A DNA stretch of 64,000 nucleotides from Undibacterium sp. KW1 (GTDB lineage: Bacteria; Pseudomonadota; Gammaproteobacteria; Burkholderiales; Burkholderiaceae_D), in contig NZ_AP018439.1 of NCBI RefSeq assembly GCF_009937955.1, forward strand, positions 2,976,001-3,040,000. Reading direction: 5' to 3'. Under the pieces are notes generated by a model, which was not told where the DNA came from, searched no databases, and saw nothing but the letters and a program-made list of their open reading frames with translations. This document shows, piece by piece, positions 55,996 through 64,000 of the stretch (positions are counted from its first letter, which is position 1; each line of letters begins with the position of its first letter). A program made the translations under genes and the position numbers.

Positions 55996-56985
55996 ATGGC
56001 GAAATCCCCTATGCGCGTAGCTGTCACCGGCGCCGCAGGCCAAATTGGCTATTCCCTTCTGTTCCGTATCGCCAATGGCGACATGCTGGGCAAAGACCAG
56101 CCAGTGATTCTGCAATTATTGGAAATTCCTGACGAAAAAGCCCAGAAAGCGCTGAAAGGCGTAATGATGGAAATCGACGACTGCGCATTCCCACTGTTGG
56201 CTGGCATGACAGCTCACAGCGATCCAATGACAGCGTTCAAAGATATCGACGTCGCCCTGCTGGTTGGTGCGCGTCCTCGCGGCCCAGGCATGGAACGCAA
56301 AGATCTGCTGGAAGCCAACGCGCAGATTTTCACTGTACAAGGCAAGGCACTGGATGCAGTAGCATCCCGCAACGTTAAAGTTCTGGTCGTTGGTAACCCA
56401 GCCAATACCAATGCTTACATCGCGATGAAATCGGCACCTTCCCTGCCAGCGAAAAACTTCACAGCAATGCTGCGCCTGGATCACAACCGCGCCTTGTCTC
56501 AAGTGGCAGCCAAAGTTGGCAAGCCAGTGGCCGCAGTTGAAAAACTGTGCGTATGGGGCAATCACTCCCCAACCATGTACGCTGACTATCGCTTCGCGAC
56601 AGTTGACGGCGCATCTGTCAAAGACCTGATCAATGATCAAGTCTGGAACAAGGATGTATTCCTGCCTACAGTTGGCAAACGCGGCGCAGCAATTATCGAA
56701 GCACGCGGCCTTTCTTCTGCAGCTTCTGCAGCGAACGCAGCAATCGACCACGTACGTGACTGGTTGCTGGGCACAAATGGTAAATGGACAACAATGGGTA
56801 TCCCTTCCGATGGCTCTTATGACATCCCTGAAGGCACCATGTTCGGCTTCCCTGTGACAACAGAAAACGGCGAATACACTATCGTTCAAGGTCTGGAAAT
56901 CGACGAGTTTTCCCGTGAACGCATCAACATCACACTCAAAGAATTGCAAGAAGAGCGTGATGGCGTCAAACACCTGGTAGGTTAA
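55996..56985 (+). CDS. mdh: Malate dehydrogenase
   Basis: A 329-residue NAD-dependent malate dehydrogenase of the long beta-proteobacterial type. The nucleotide loop [16 protein letters not shown] starts near residue 11. Substrate arginines lie in [14 protein letters not shown] and LDHNRALSQ, and the catalytic histidine in WGNHSPTM. The start ATG at 55,996 has CGGAG seven bases upstream; the frame also opens at a TTG 12 codons earlier without a site. A strong promoter and leader lie upstream. Confidence 0.96.
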   Translation: MAKSPMRVAVTGAAGQIGYSLLFRIANGDMLGKDQPVILQLLEIPDEKAQKALKGVMMEIDDCAFPLLAGMTAHSDPMTAFKDIDVALLVGARPRGPGMERKDLLEANAQIFTVQGKALDAVASRNVKVLVVGNPANTNAYIAMKSAPSLPAKNFTAMLRLDHNRALSQVAAKVGKPVAAVEKLCVWGNHSPTMYADYRFATVDGASVKDLINDQVWNKDVFLPTVGKRGAAIIEARGLSSAASAANAAIDHVRDWLLGTNGKWTTMGIPSDGSYDIPEGTMFGFPVTTENGEYTIVQGLEIDEFSRERINITLKELQEERDGVKHLVG

Positions 56986-57051
56986 TCAGGTAAGGGGGCA
57001 GGTTCCGGCACTCGCTGGAATCTGCCTTGATTCACGACGATATATTAAGTA

Positions 57052-58023
57052 ATGCACCCATCTACAGTACTTTTTCAGGATCAAACTCTACCGGTTATAT
57101 TACCGGTCTGCGACCATTACGCAGGATCTGAAAAATTGATGCGCAAATCGATTGCGCTACAACAGGAACTGGGTGGAGTTTTTGACATCACTCTCGATTG
57201 CGAAGACGGCGCGGCCGCTGGCAACGAGATCAACCACGCAAATCTGGTCACCAGTTTGGTGAACAGTACAGATAATCATTATCAGCGCCTGGGCGTGCGG
57301 GTGCATGATGTACATCACCCCGCATTTGAGCAAGACCTGGAAATCATCCTCCCTGCATGTGCAGACAAACTCGCTTATCTGGTTCTACCAAAAATCAACA
57401 ATGTTGCCGAATTGCAGACTGCTCTTCAGCGCATTAATCATGTTGGCAAAAGAACTGATGGCCAACTGGTCCCTGTCCACGTCTTGATAGAAAGCCATGG
57501 CGCGCTGGCAGAAGTGCAGCAAATTGCCACCCTGCCCCAGGTAGAATGCCTGTCATTTGGTTTGATGGATTTTGTGTCCGCCCATTTTGGTGCCATACCT
57601 GCATCGGCGATGCGCTCACCTGGGCAGTTCAGCCACCCCCTGGTCTTGCGGGCCAAGCTTGAGATTGCTGCAGCCTGTCATCGCTACGGCAAGGTAGCCT
57701 CACACAATGTTACCACCGAGATCAAAGACGCCAGCGTCGTGGCGAATGACGCACATCGCGCAGCCAGTGAGTGCGGCTACACACGCATGTGGAGCATACA
57801 TCCAGATCAGATACGCCCCATCATTGAGGCATTTACGCCTGATGAAAACGACATCCATGATGCCGTAGGCATCCTGAGTCAGGCAAAAAAACAGGACTGG
57901 GGGCCCATACAATGGCAAGGACAGTTACATGACAGAGCCAGTTACCGTTATTATTGGACAATTTTAAAACGTGCCCAGTCCGGGTCATTTGTTTTACCAG
58001 CAGCAACACAAGAGTTAATCTAG
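57052..58023 (+). CDS. HpcH/HpaI-family CoA-ester lyase
   Basis: A 323-residue TIM-barrel enzyme of the citrate-lyase beta-subunit/malyl-CoA lyase family. The acid residues of the metal site are visible in LDCEDGAAAGNE and in VLIESHGALAEV, and the C-terminal region has CGYTRMWSIHPDQIRPI, typical of CitE-like proteins. Likely reaction: cleavage or synthesis of a 3-hydroxy-acyl-CoA such as malyl- or citramalyl-CoA. It lies between mdh and acnA, which suggests a side path from the TCA cycle. The substrate is inference. Confidence 0.88.
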   Translation: MHPSTVLFQDQTLPVILPVCDHYAGSEKLMRKSIALQQELGGVFDITLDCEDGAAAGNEINHANLVTSLVNSTDNHYQRLGVRVHDVHHPAFEQDLEIILPACADKLAYLVLPKINNVAELQTALQRINHVGKRTDGQLVPVHVLIESHGALAEVQQIATLPQVECLSFGLMDFVSAHFGAIPASAMRSPGQFSHPLVLRAKLEIAAACHRYGKVASHNVTTEIKDASVVANDAHRAASECGYTRMWSIHPDQIRPIIEAFTPDENDIHDAVGILSQAKKQDWGPIQWQGQLHDRASYRYYWTILKRAQSGSFVLPAATQELI

Positions 58024-58031
58024 GAGACACC

Positions 58032-58511
58032 ATGAAATTACTTTCTTTTATCAGCCTGGCATTTGCCGCATGCACCATCCTTGTGGCCAATGCCCATGCG
58101 GTGGAAGCGCCACGCAGCAAAACCAAATCCACGGCAAAGGCAGCAAAACCTGCAGCCACCCAGGCAACAAAAGAAGATGACGAGCCAGAACCAGACGTGG
58201 CATCGCACAAAAATTTCGACTACAAGTGCGAACTCGGCAACTCCCTGACCATGTACACCAATCCAGAAGATGCTGACCACGTGGCCATGCGCTGGAAAAA
58301 ACGCCTGTACCGCCTGACTAAAGTCGATACCACTACAGGTGCCGTGCGCTTTGAAAACCGCAAGTCTGGATTTGTCTGGATAGGCATTCCCGCCAAAGGT
58401 TTATTACTGGATTCTCACAAGGGCCAGCAATTGGCCAATGAATGCAAGACAGAAGCAGCATCACTGGCAGAAGTGAATAGCAGCGCCACCGGTGCAGCGC
58501 CAGTCAAGTAA
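58032..58511 (+). CDS. Exported MliC-like small protein
   Basis: A 159-residue protein starting at the ATG at 58,032, with AGGAGA before it. A signal peptide (to about residue 23, ANAHA) is followed by a lysine/alanine-rich linker and a C-terminal domain from FDYKCELG. The domain has cysteines at its start and near its end (ANECK), and FENRKSGFVWIGIPAKG in the middle. Cysteine spacing and the SGxxW motif recall MliC-type lysozyme-inhibitor folds, but the match is weak. It lies between the CoA-ester lyase (8 bases) and acnA. Confidence 0.65.
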   Translation: MKLLSFISLAFAACTILVANAHAVEAPRSKTKSTAKAAKPAATQATKEDDEPEPDVASHKNFDYKCELGNSLTMYTNPEDADHVAMRWKKRLYRLTKVDTTTGAVRFENRKSGFVWIGIPAKGLLLDSHKGQQLANECKTEAASLAEVNSSATGAAPVK

Positions 58512-58642
58512 GTTCTAGTGCCATAACACGCAATATTTGCTCAGTATGACCGGATGGAGTTGAGTGGGTATTGAGTGGATATTGCAGTAATTTAATGTAA
58601 TTATTTTTTGATCGTTGATTTTTGTAAATAAGAGGAAGAGCC

Positions 58643-61378
58643 ATGAGCCAAAATGCGTACAAAGATGCATTCAAAACCCTGAAAGATTTTAAAATTTCAG
58701 ACACCAAGAAAGGCAAGTTCTTTTCCCTGCCTGCACTGGAAAAAAATCTCGGCGTAAAAATCTCACGCCTGCCAGTCTCCATCCGTATCGTGCTGGAATC
58801 GGTACTGCGTAACTGCGACGGCAAAAAAGTCACCGAAGAGCACGTCAAGCAGCTTGCGAACTGGGGTGCAACTGCAGCCCGCACGGACGAAATCCCTTTC
58901 GTCGTATCCCGAGTTGTCCTGCAAGATTTTACCGGCGTCCCTTTGCTGGCTGACCTGGCTGCGATGCGCAACGTCGCTGCCAAGCAAGGCAAAAATCCAA
59001 AAAATATCGAGCCATTGGTTCCGGTTGATCTGGTCGTCGATCACTCCGTGCAGATCGATCATTTCCGCGAAAAGAAAGCGCTGGACCTGAACATGAAACT
59101 GGAATTCCAACGCAATAACGAGCGTTACCAGTTCATGAAATGGGGCATGCAGGCATTTGATACTTTTGGCGTGGTTCCTCCAGGCTTTGGTATCGTCCAT
59201 CAGGTCAATCTGGAATACCTCGCACGCGGCGTACACAAAATCAAAGATGCCAAGAAAAATGAAGTCTTCTATCCAGACACACTGGTAGGTACGGACTCCC
59301 ACACCACCATGATCAATGGTATTGGTGTCGTCGGCTGGGGCGTGGGCGGTATTGAAGCCGAAGCCGGCATGCTGGGTCAACCGGTCTATTTCCTGACACC
59401 TGACGTGGTTGGCGTGAACCTGACTGGCGCATTGCGCGAAGGTTGTACGGCAACGGATCTGGTACTGACAATTACCGAATTGCTGCGCAAAGCCAAGGTT
59501 GTTGGCAAGTTTGTTGAATTCTTTGGCGAAGGCACACGCTCCCTGTCCCTGACAGACCGCGCCACCATCGCCAACATGGCACCAGAATACGGCGCCACCA
59601 TGGGCTTCTTCCCGGTTGATGAAGCGACTATCGACTACTTCAAAGGCACAGGCCGCACCAAGGCAGAAATAGACGCATTCGAAGGCTATTTCAAAGCCCA
59701 GAAAATGTTTGGCATCCCTGCTGCTGGCGACATCGACTACACGACAGAAATCAGCCTTGATCTGTCCACCGTTGCACCATCTCTGGCTGGCCCTAAACGC
59801 CCACAAGATCGTATTGAAATCGGTAACGTCAAATCGACTTTTGCAGACCTGTTCTCGAAACCAACTTCTGAAAATGGCTTCAACAAAAAGGCAGAAGATC
59901 TGGATGCGGTCTACACCAACACTGATGGCGTAAAAGTCAAAAACGGCGACGTATTGATCGCTGCGATTACATCCTGCACCAACACATCCAATCCTAGCGT
60001 CTTGCTGGCAGCTGGTTTGCTGGCCAAGAAAGCCGTTGAAGCCGGCTTGAAAGTGGCCCCACATATCAAAACTTCGCTGGCTCCTGGCTCGCGCGTTGTG
60101 ACCAAATACCTGGAAGCAGCAGGTTTGTTGCCTTACCTGGAAAAACTCGGCTTCGGCGTCACAGCCTACGGTTGTACAACCTGTATCGGCAATGCCGGTG
60201 ACCTGACACCTGCAATGAATGAAGCAATTGTTGCCAACGACGTCGTCGCATCTGCAGTTCTGTCCGGCAACCGTAACTTTGAAGCACGTATTCATCCGAA
60301 TATCCGCTCCAACTTCCTGGCCTCCCCTCCTTTGGTGGTTGCTTACGCCATTGCTGGCAATATGACACGCGACCTGATGACAGAGCCAGTTGGCCGCGTT
60401 AAAGGCAAGGACATTTTCCTCGGCGACATCTGGCCTACCAGTGCAGAAATCAACAAGCTGATGAAATTTGCGATGAATTCCAAGACTTTCAAGGAAAACT
60501 ACGCTGACGTCAAAGGCGCACCAGGCAAGCTGTGGGAAAACATCCAGGGTGTTGCAGAAGGTGAAGTCTATAACTGGCCTACTTCCACCTATATCGCTGA
60601 GCCACCATTCTTTGCTGACTTCACGATGGAACCAAAAGCCGCCGCGACAGGTATCACTGGTGCGCGTGCACTGGGCGTATTCGGCGACTCCATCACGACT
60701 GACCATATCTCCCCAGCTGGCTCCATCAAGGAATCCAGCCCTGCCGGTAAATGGCTGAAAGAAAACGGCGTCTTGAAAGCCGATTTCAACTCCTACGGCT
60801 CACGTCGTGGCAACCATGAAATCATGATGCGCGGCACGTTTGCCAACGTCCGCATCAAAAATCTCATGATCCCGGCAAAAGAAGACGGTTCCCGCGTTGA
60901 AGGCGGCGAAACCCTGTTCCAGCCAACCGGCGAACCGATGGCCATTTACGATGCCGCAATGAAGTATGTTGCTGAAGGCACGCCAACCATGATTTTCGGC
61001 GGCGAAGAATACGGTACGGGTTCTTCCCGTGACTGGGCTGCAAAAGGGACGCAATTGCTGGGCGTCAAAGCTGTCATCGGCCGTTCTTTTGAACGTATCC
61101 ACCGCTCCAACCTGGTTGGCATGGGTGTATTGCCACTGCAATTCATCGGCACTGACAGTGTTGATACGTTGGGCATCACTGGCAATGAATCCTTTGATCT
61201 CAAAGGTATAGAAGATGAAATCAAGCCACAGCAAGAAGTGACTCTGGTCATCAACCGTGCCAACGGTGAGAAGAAGGAAGTCAAAGTCTTGCTGCGCATC
61301 GATACACCTATCGAAGTTGACTACTACAAACATGGCGGCATCTTGCCATTCGTCTTGCGCCAATTGCTGGCAGCCTAA
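58643..61378 (+). CDS. acnA: Aconitate hydratase A
   Basis: A 911-residue aconitase of the AcnA/IRP type interconverting citrate and isocitrate. The three [4Fe-4S] cysteines are in TSCTNTSNP and [11 protein letters not shown]. The N-terminal domain blocks ([20 protein letters not shown]) and the C-terminal swivelling domain ([17 protein letters not shown]) are complete. AGAGGAAGAG lies before the ATG. A 131-base gap separates it from the MliC-like gene, and a double hairpin follows. Confidence 0.97.
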   Translation: MSQNAYKDAFKTLKDFKISDTKKGKFFSLPALEKNLGVKISRLPVSIRIVLESVLRNCDGKKVTEEHVKQLANWGATAARTDEIPFVVSRVVLQDFTGVPLLADLAAMRNVAAKQGKNPKNIEPLVPVDLVVDHSVQIDHFREKKALDLNMKLEFQRNNERYQFMKWGMQAFDTFGVVPPGFGIVHQVNLEYLARGVHKIKDAKKNEVFYPDTLVGTDSHTTMINGIGVVGWGVGGIEAEAGMLGQPVYFLTPDVVGVNLTGALREGCTATDLVLTITELLRKAKVVGKFVEFFGEGTRSLSLTDRATIANMAPEYGATMGFFPVDEATIDYFKGTGRTKAEIDAFEGYFKAQKMFGIPAAGDIDYTTEISLDLSTVAPSLAGPKRPQDRIEIGNVKSTFADLFSKPTSENGFNKKAEDLDAVYTNTDGVKVKNGDVLIAAITSCTNTSNPSVLLAAGLLAKKAVEAGLKVAPHIKTSLAPGSRVVTKYLEAAGLLPYLEKLGFGVTAYGCTTCIGNAGDLTPAMNEAIVANDVVASAVLSGNRNFEARIHPNIRSNFLASPPLVVAYAIAGNMTRDLMTEPVGRVKGKDIFLGDIWPTSAEINKLMKFAMNSKTFKENYADVKGAPGKLWENIQGVAEGEVYNWPTSTYIAEPPFFADFTMEPKAAATGITGARALGVFGDSITTDHISPAGSIKESSPAGKWLKENGVLKADFNSYGSRRGNHEIMMRGTFANVRIKNLMIPAKEDGSRVEGGETLFQPTGEPMAIYDAAMKYVAEGTPTMIFGGEEYGTGSSRDWAAKGTQLLGVKAVIGRSFERIHRSNLVGMGVLPLQFIGTDSVDTLGITGNESFDLKGIEDEIKPQQEVTLVINRANGEKKEVKVLLRIDTPIEVDYYKHGGILPFVLRQLLAA

Positions 61379-61391
61379 GCTTAGAGCAAAC

Positions 61392-61453
61392 CCATCCCTG
61401 CTTGCAGGGATGGATTGAAAAAGAGTGAATTTCCATGGAAATTCACTCTTTTT
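61392..61453 (+). terminator. Double hairpin terminator after acnA
   Basis: A first stem, CCATCCCTGC/GCAGGGATGG with a two-base loop (61,392-61,413), is followed at once by a 36-base perfect palindrome (61,418-61,453). The palindrome's centre is TTCCATGGAA and its flank is a run of T. The second element is a classic, unusually long terminator. Confidence 0.88.
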
Positions 61454-61471
61454 TATTTGGTTTTTCTTTCA

Positions 61472-61487
61472 TTGCATGAACATGCAA
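61472..61487. promoter_or_regulatory. Inverted repeat TTGCATG-AA-CATGCAA
   Basis: Two perfect seven-base arms around AA, 64-79 bases upstream of the small membrane protein gene. It could be an operator in its promoter; no regulator is assigned. Confidence 0.35.
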
Positions 61488-61550
61488 GAATGATGTAAGC
61501 AAGCTCCTCTAAGCTTAGTCCATCTTATAAGCTCAACTCTGGAGACAATT

Positions 61551-61790
61551 ATGTGGAAAATTCTCGTCGGCTTTATTATTTTTGCAGCCGCTGCCCTGTT
61601 CCTGATTTTTAAAGCGGGTGACAAAGTCGATATGCAAGGTGAAGCAGCCGGCCATAATCCAACCGAGGTTCATTCCGCTTCCGCCAGTGCCACCGCTCCT
61701 GCTCCGGCAAGCCTGCCAGTTGCCGCATCTGAAGCGAGCGCAAGTGCCGCGCCAGCATCTGAAGCAGCAGCAAGCAGTGCCAGTAAATAA
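61551..61790 (+). CDS. Small single-pass membrane protein with Ala/Ser/Pro tail
   Basis: A 79-residue protein with an N-terminal membrane helix (about residues 3-22, ILVGFIIFAAAALFLIF). A low-complexity tail follows, rich in alanine, serine and proline (SASASATAPAPAS and SEASASAAPASEAA), as in small anchored linker proteins. TGGAGAC lies before the ATG. No family recognised. It stands alone between the acnA terminator and the convergent metC. Confidence 0.6.
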   Translation: MWKILVGFIIFAAAALFLIFKAGDKVDMQGEAAGHNPTEVHSASASATAPAPASLPVAASEASASAAPASEAAASSASK

Positions 61791-61845
61791 GTCTTTATTT
61801 AGTAAAACGAAGGCTGCCTGAATAACAAACTGGCAGCCATTGTCT

Positions 61846-63027
61846 TTACTCCAGCGTCATCAAAGCCTGCTCTATATCGGCAATCAGGTCTTGCGTATCT
61901 TCCAGGCCTATATTGAAACGTACCAAAGTCCCTGACTCTGTCCAGTTGCTACGCATATACTGCATGCGATAAGGCACGCATAAACTATGCGCCCCACCCC
62001 AGCTATAACCCAACTTGAACAGTTTCAGGCTATCGACGAAGCGGTCGGTTTGCTCTTCAGTATACTTCGCATCCAATAGCACCGAAAACAAGCCGCCTGC
62101 CCCGGTAAAATCACGCTGCCAGATTTCATGCCCAGGACAATCTGGCAAGGCTGGATGCAAAACCTTGCTGATCTCTGGTCGCCGGGCTAACCACGCAGCA
62201 ATTTTGCGTGCACTTTGATCGTGTGCATTAAAACGCAGTTGCAGCGTCGGCAAATTGCGCAGTACCAGATAGACGTCGTCCATGCCAATACCAAAGCCCA
62301 GACGCATGTGCGCCAGTTGCAACCGGGTATTCAGTGCCTTGTCACGGGTAATGACAGCTCCCATCAAGACATCCGAACCACCACTCTGGTATTTGGTCAG
62401 CGCCTGCATGATGATATCCACTCCATGCTCAAGAGCAGAGAACGCAAGCCCTGCCGACCAGGTATTGTCCATCGCCACCAATACCCCGCGCGCATGGGCA
62501 GCAATGCATATTGCGGGCACATCCGGTACTTCCATTGACACAGAACCCGGTGCCTCCACCCAGATCAGGCGGGTATTTTCTGCTATCAATGCTGCGATAC
62601 CAGCACCAATCAAGGGGTCATAATACTGCACACTGATACCGAAACTGCGCGATAACCAATCTGCCAGGTCACGGTTGGGGCCGTAGGCATTGTCCGGTAT
62701 CAGAACATGATCACCACTCTGCAGGAAAGCCATATCTACCAAGGTGATCGCTGCGAGGCCACTGGGTGCAAGCAGGCAGAAGTTGCCTTTCTCTATCTGC
62801 GCCAGCCTGGCTTCCAGGGTAAAACTGGTCGGTGTACCATGCAGACCATAAGTATACGCCGACTTATCCTGCCAGCTACGCTCGCGCATGGCGGCGACAT
62901 TTTCAAACAAGACAGTAGATGCATGATGTATGCCGACAGGAAAGGCAGCAAAACCTTCTGGTGCAACATATTCATTGTGGATGATGCTGGTATTAAATCC
63001 CGGCTCAGGTCGAATATTTTCTGACAT
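61846..63027 (-). CDS. metC: Cystathionine beta-lyase
   Basis: A 393-residue PLP enzyme of the trans-sulfuration (Cys/Met metabolism) family. It cleaves cystathionine to homocysteine, pyruvate and ammonia. The PLP lysine is in ALTKYQSGGSDVLMG, the cofactor aspartate in LVAMDNTWSAGL, and the C-terminal substrate-binding LVRFNIGLEDTQDLI is intact. The N-terminal segment has RSWQDKSAYTYGLHGTPTS. Cystathionine beta-lyase fits better than gamma-synthase, but the two can be hard to separate by eye. Confidence 0.9.
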   Translation of the reverse strand: MSENIRPEPGFNTSIIHNEYVAPEGFAAFPVGIHHASTVLFENVAAMRERSWQDKSAYTYGLHGTPTSFTLEARLAQIEKGNFCLLAPSGLAAITLVDMAFLQSGDHVLIPDNAYGPNRDLADWLSRSFGISVQYYDPLIGAGIAALIAENTRLIWVEAPGSVSMEVPDVPAICIAAHARGVLVAMDNTWSAGLAFSALEHGVDIIMQALTKYQSGGSDVLMGAVITRDKALNTRLQLAHMRLGFGIGMDDVYLVLRNLPTLQLRFNAHDQSARKIAAWLARRPEISKVLHPALPDCPGHEIWQRDFTGAGGLFSVLLDAKYTEEQTDRFVDSLKLFKLGYSWGGAHSLCVPYRMQYMRSNWTESGTLVRFNIGLEDTQDLIADIEQALMTLE

Positions 63028-63100
63028 GCCAATCCCGTTTCGCTAATAGTTCGAATGTTTGCACATATTAGCGTACAAGCAGTACGCACTCCATCATGAA

Positions 63101-63123
63101 AAAAGGCGCATCACGCGCCTTTT
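63101..63123 (-). terminator. Rho-independent terminator after the alpha/beta hydrolase
   Basis: AAAAGGCGC and GCGCCTTTT form a nine-base stem around ATCAC, followed by T's on the minus strand. It lies 19 bases after the hydrolase stop and 74 bases before metC. Confidence 0.88.
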
Positions 63124-63141
63124 AGAAGTCTGTCTTGTTAA

Positions 63142-64000
63142 CTATTTTTTTGACAGCTCGTTGATCATTTCACCTTCTGTCAGGCTGATGTTGCTGGCAG
63201 ACCCATCATCCAGCAGAATTTTTCTGGCGATCAGATCGTTACCAGGAGCCAGAATCGTAAAATGTGAAGCTCCTTTGATCGATAAGAATTTGATATAGGG
63301 ATTGCGGGATTTACTGCGAAGCGACTCCAGAGATTGGATATTTCCATCCACCCCCTCAATAACAAATAAAGGGCTTGCGACAGATGGCAGCCAGTAATAT
63401 GGTGCGCGAGCCAGCAAGTCCGCACTACTCATCTTGTCGTAATTAACCGGCATCATTTTCCCGTATTGACGCAACTCAGCGACCGGGCCAAATGAAAAAA
63501 CTGCCCTGAAGCGTTTGCTAGCCTCAGCCACCATCAATACCAGAGTACCGCCAGTGCTATGGCCACCAAGATAAATACGCGATGGATCTACCCAGGGTTG
63601 CTGGGCCAGATAATCTGCCGCTGCCAGCACATCATCAATCTCACCAAAATGCGCCTCATGCTTACCTGGATTGTCATTACCACCGCGCAAAGTCGGGAAC
63701 ATCATCACGATACCCGCTTTGCGGTAAGCCGCAGCAGACTGGTCATTAGTTCTGGGACTAGCCTGGGATAAAGTTGTTCCATCAATCGAATTGCAATCGC
63801 CGCCTGTAATCCAGATGATGGCCGGGTGTTTTTTCCCATCCTTGGGGTCGGGAGTCAACATGGCAGCAAGCTGCCCTACTGCTGACTGATACTGCACAGA
63901 TTTAAATACATTGTCTGGTGAATTACCTACAGGGCTACGATCATTCCCCTCATAAGCCACCTGAGTCTTGAACTGCTTGCGAAAGCTGGCAAAGGATGCA
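63142..64000 (-). CDS. Alpha/beta hydrolase (S9-like), truncated by window edge
   Basis: The reading frame stays open to the window edge, so the start lies beyond 64,000; a GTG at 63,960 is an internal codon because the residues before it (ASFRKQFKTQ) read as protein. About 286 residues are visible. The nucleophile elbow is YLGGHSTGGT (serine in GHSTG), preceded by an oxyanion region WITGGDCNSID. A C-terminal part with the acid and histidine (SIKGASHFTILAPGND) completes the triad. It resembles prolyl-oligopeptidase-type and dienelactone-hydrolase-type esterases. Function is not assigned. Confidence 0.85.
   Translation of the reverse strand, partial: ASFASFRKQFKTQVAYEGNDRSPVGNSPDNVFKSVQYQSAVGQLAAMLTPDPKDGKKHPAIIWITGGDCNSIDGTTLSQASPRTNDQSAAAYRKAGIVMMFPTLRGGNDNPGKHEAHFGEIDDVLAAADYLAQQPWVDPSRIYLGGHSTGGTLVLMVAEASKRFRAVFSFGPVAELRQYGKMMPVNYDKMSSADLLARAPYYWLPSVASPLFVIEGVDGNIQSLESLRSKSRNPYIKFLSIKGASHFTILAPGNDLIARKILLDDGSASNISLTEGEMINELSKK

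Noticed and set aside
58763..60706. 647-residue minus-strand frame opposite acnA
   Set aside because: acnA is unmistakable on the other strand; the antisense translation is rich in Cys, His and Gln as expected for a shadow frame.
63071..63087. Inverted repeat GCGTAC-AAGCA-GTACGC near metC
   Set aside because: Six-base arms are too short to claim as an operator, and no matching regulator motif was recognised.

Overview
The window looks like chromosomal DNA of a betaproteobacterium of the order Burkholderiales, most likely an Oxalobacteraceae member such as an Undibacterium-like organism. This rests on roughly even base composition, protein sequences of beta-proteobacterial type, and gene orders typical of that group: sdhCDAB-sdhE-gltA, sucA-sucB-lpd-zapE, mdh with a CoA-ester lyase and acnA, smpB divergent from ratA-rnfH, and queE-queD-tadA. 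The genus is inference. No rRNA, tRNA or CRISPR array was seen, and no intact insertion sequence.

Region 1 (1-11,300): an AT-rich leader, an Mpo1-like membrane protein, then an 11-gene minus-strand cluster that looks like acyl-CoA or lipid catabolism: thiolase, long acyl-CoA dehydrogenase, two SDRs, two hotdog thioesterases, a NylB-type serine hydrolase, a zinc-free MDR reductase, a GST, an alpha/beta hydrolase and a GNAT enzyme. No CoA ligase or enoyl-CoA hydratase is present, so the substrate is not evident. Region 2 (11,300-16,000): an MHS-family transporter, then queE-queD-tadA-ldcA (queuosine precursor synthesis, tRNA wobble deamination, murein recycling).

Region 3 (16,240-22,240): guaB, a GAF plus degenerate GGDEF protein, and guaA, all on the minus strand. 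Just past the guaA stop lies a 1.8-kb relic of a site-specific integrated element. It is bounded by 74-bp direct repeats of the guaA 3' end and holds a frameshifted N-terminal fragment of a DUF4102-type tyrosine integrase plus an orphan membrane protein. Region 4 (22,300-28,100): a DUF4124 protein, rnfH-ratA, smpB, a small secreted protein, an OmpR/EnvZ-like two-component pair, and a secreted TPR plus retropepsin-like protein.

Region 5 (28,137-33,857): one gene for a 1,906-residue, almost proline-free coiled-coil protein with a single C-terminal membrane anchor and an internal 150-bp tandem repeat. It is the most unusual gene of the window. Region 6 (34,000-43,100): upp, an aminotransferase, a DUF3999/DUF2339 membrane pair, a small secreted protein and zapE.

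Region 7 (43,200-61,400): a tricarboxylic-acid-cycle supercluster. On the minus strand are sdhC-sdhD-sdhA-sdhB-sdhE-gltA and sucA-sucB-(SHOCT/PspC protein)-lpd. On the plus strand are mdh, a CoA-ester lyase, an MliC-like secreted protein and acnA. A GntR/UTRA regulator sits between the two arms, with a perfect 20-bp palindrome and a strong promoter in front of mdh. Several perfect hairpins lie between genes of the minus-strand arm. Region 8 (61,400-64,000): a small membrane protein, metC and an alpha/beta hydrolase cut by the window edge.
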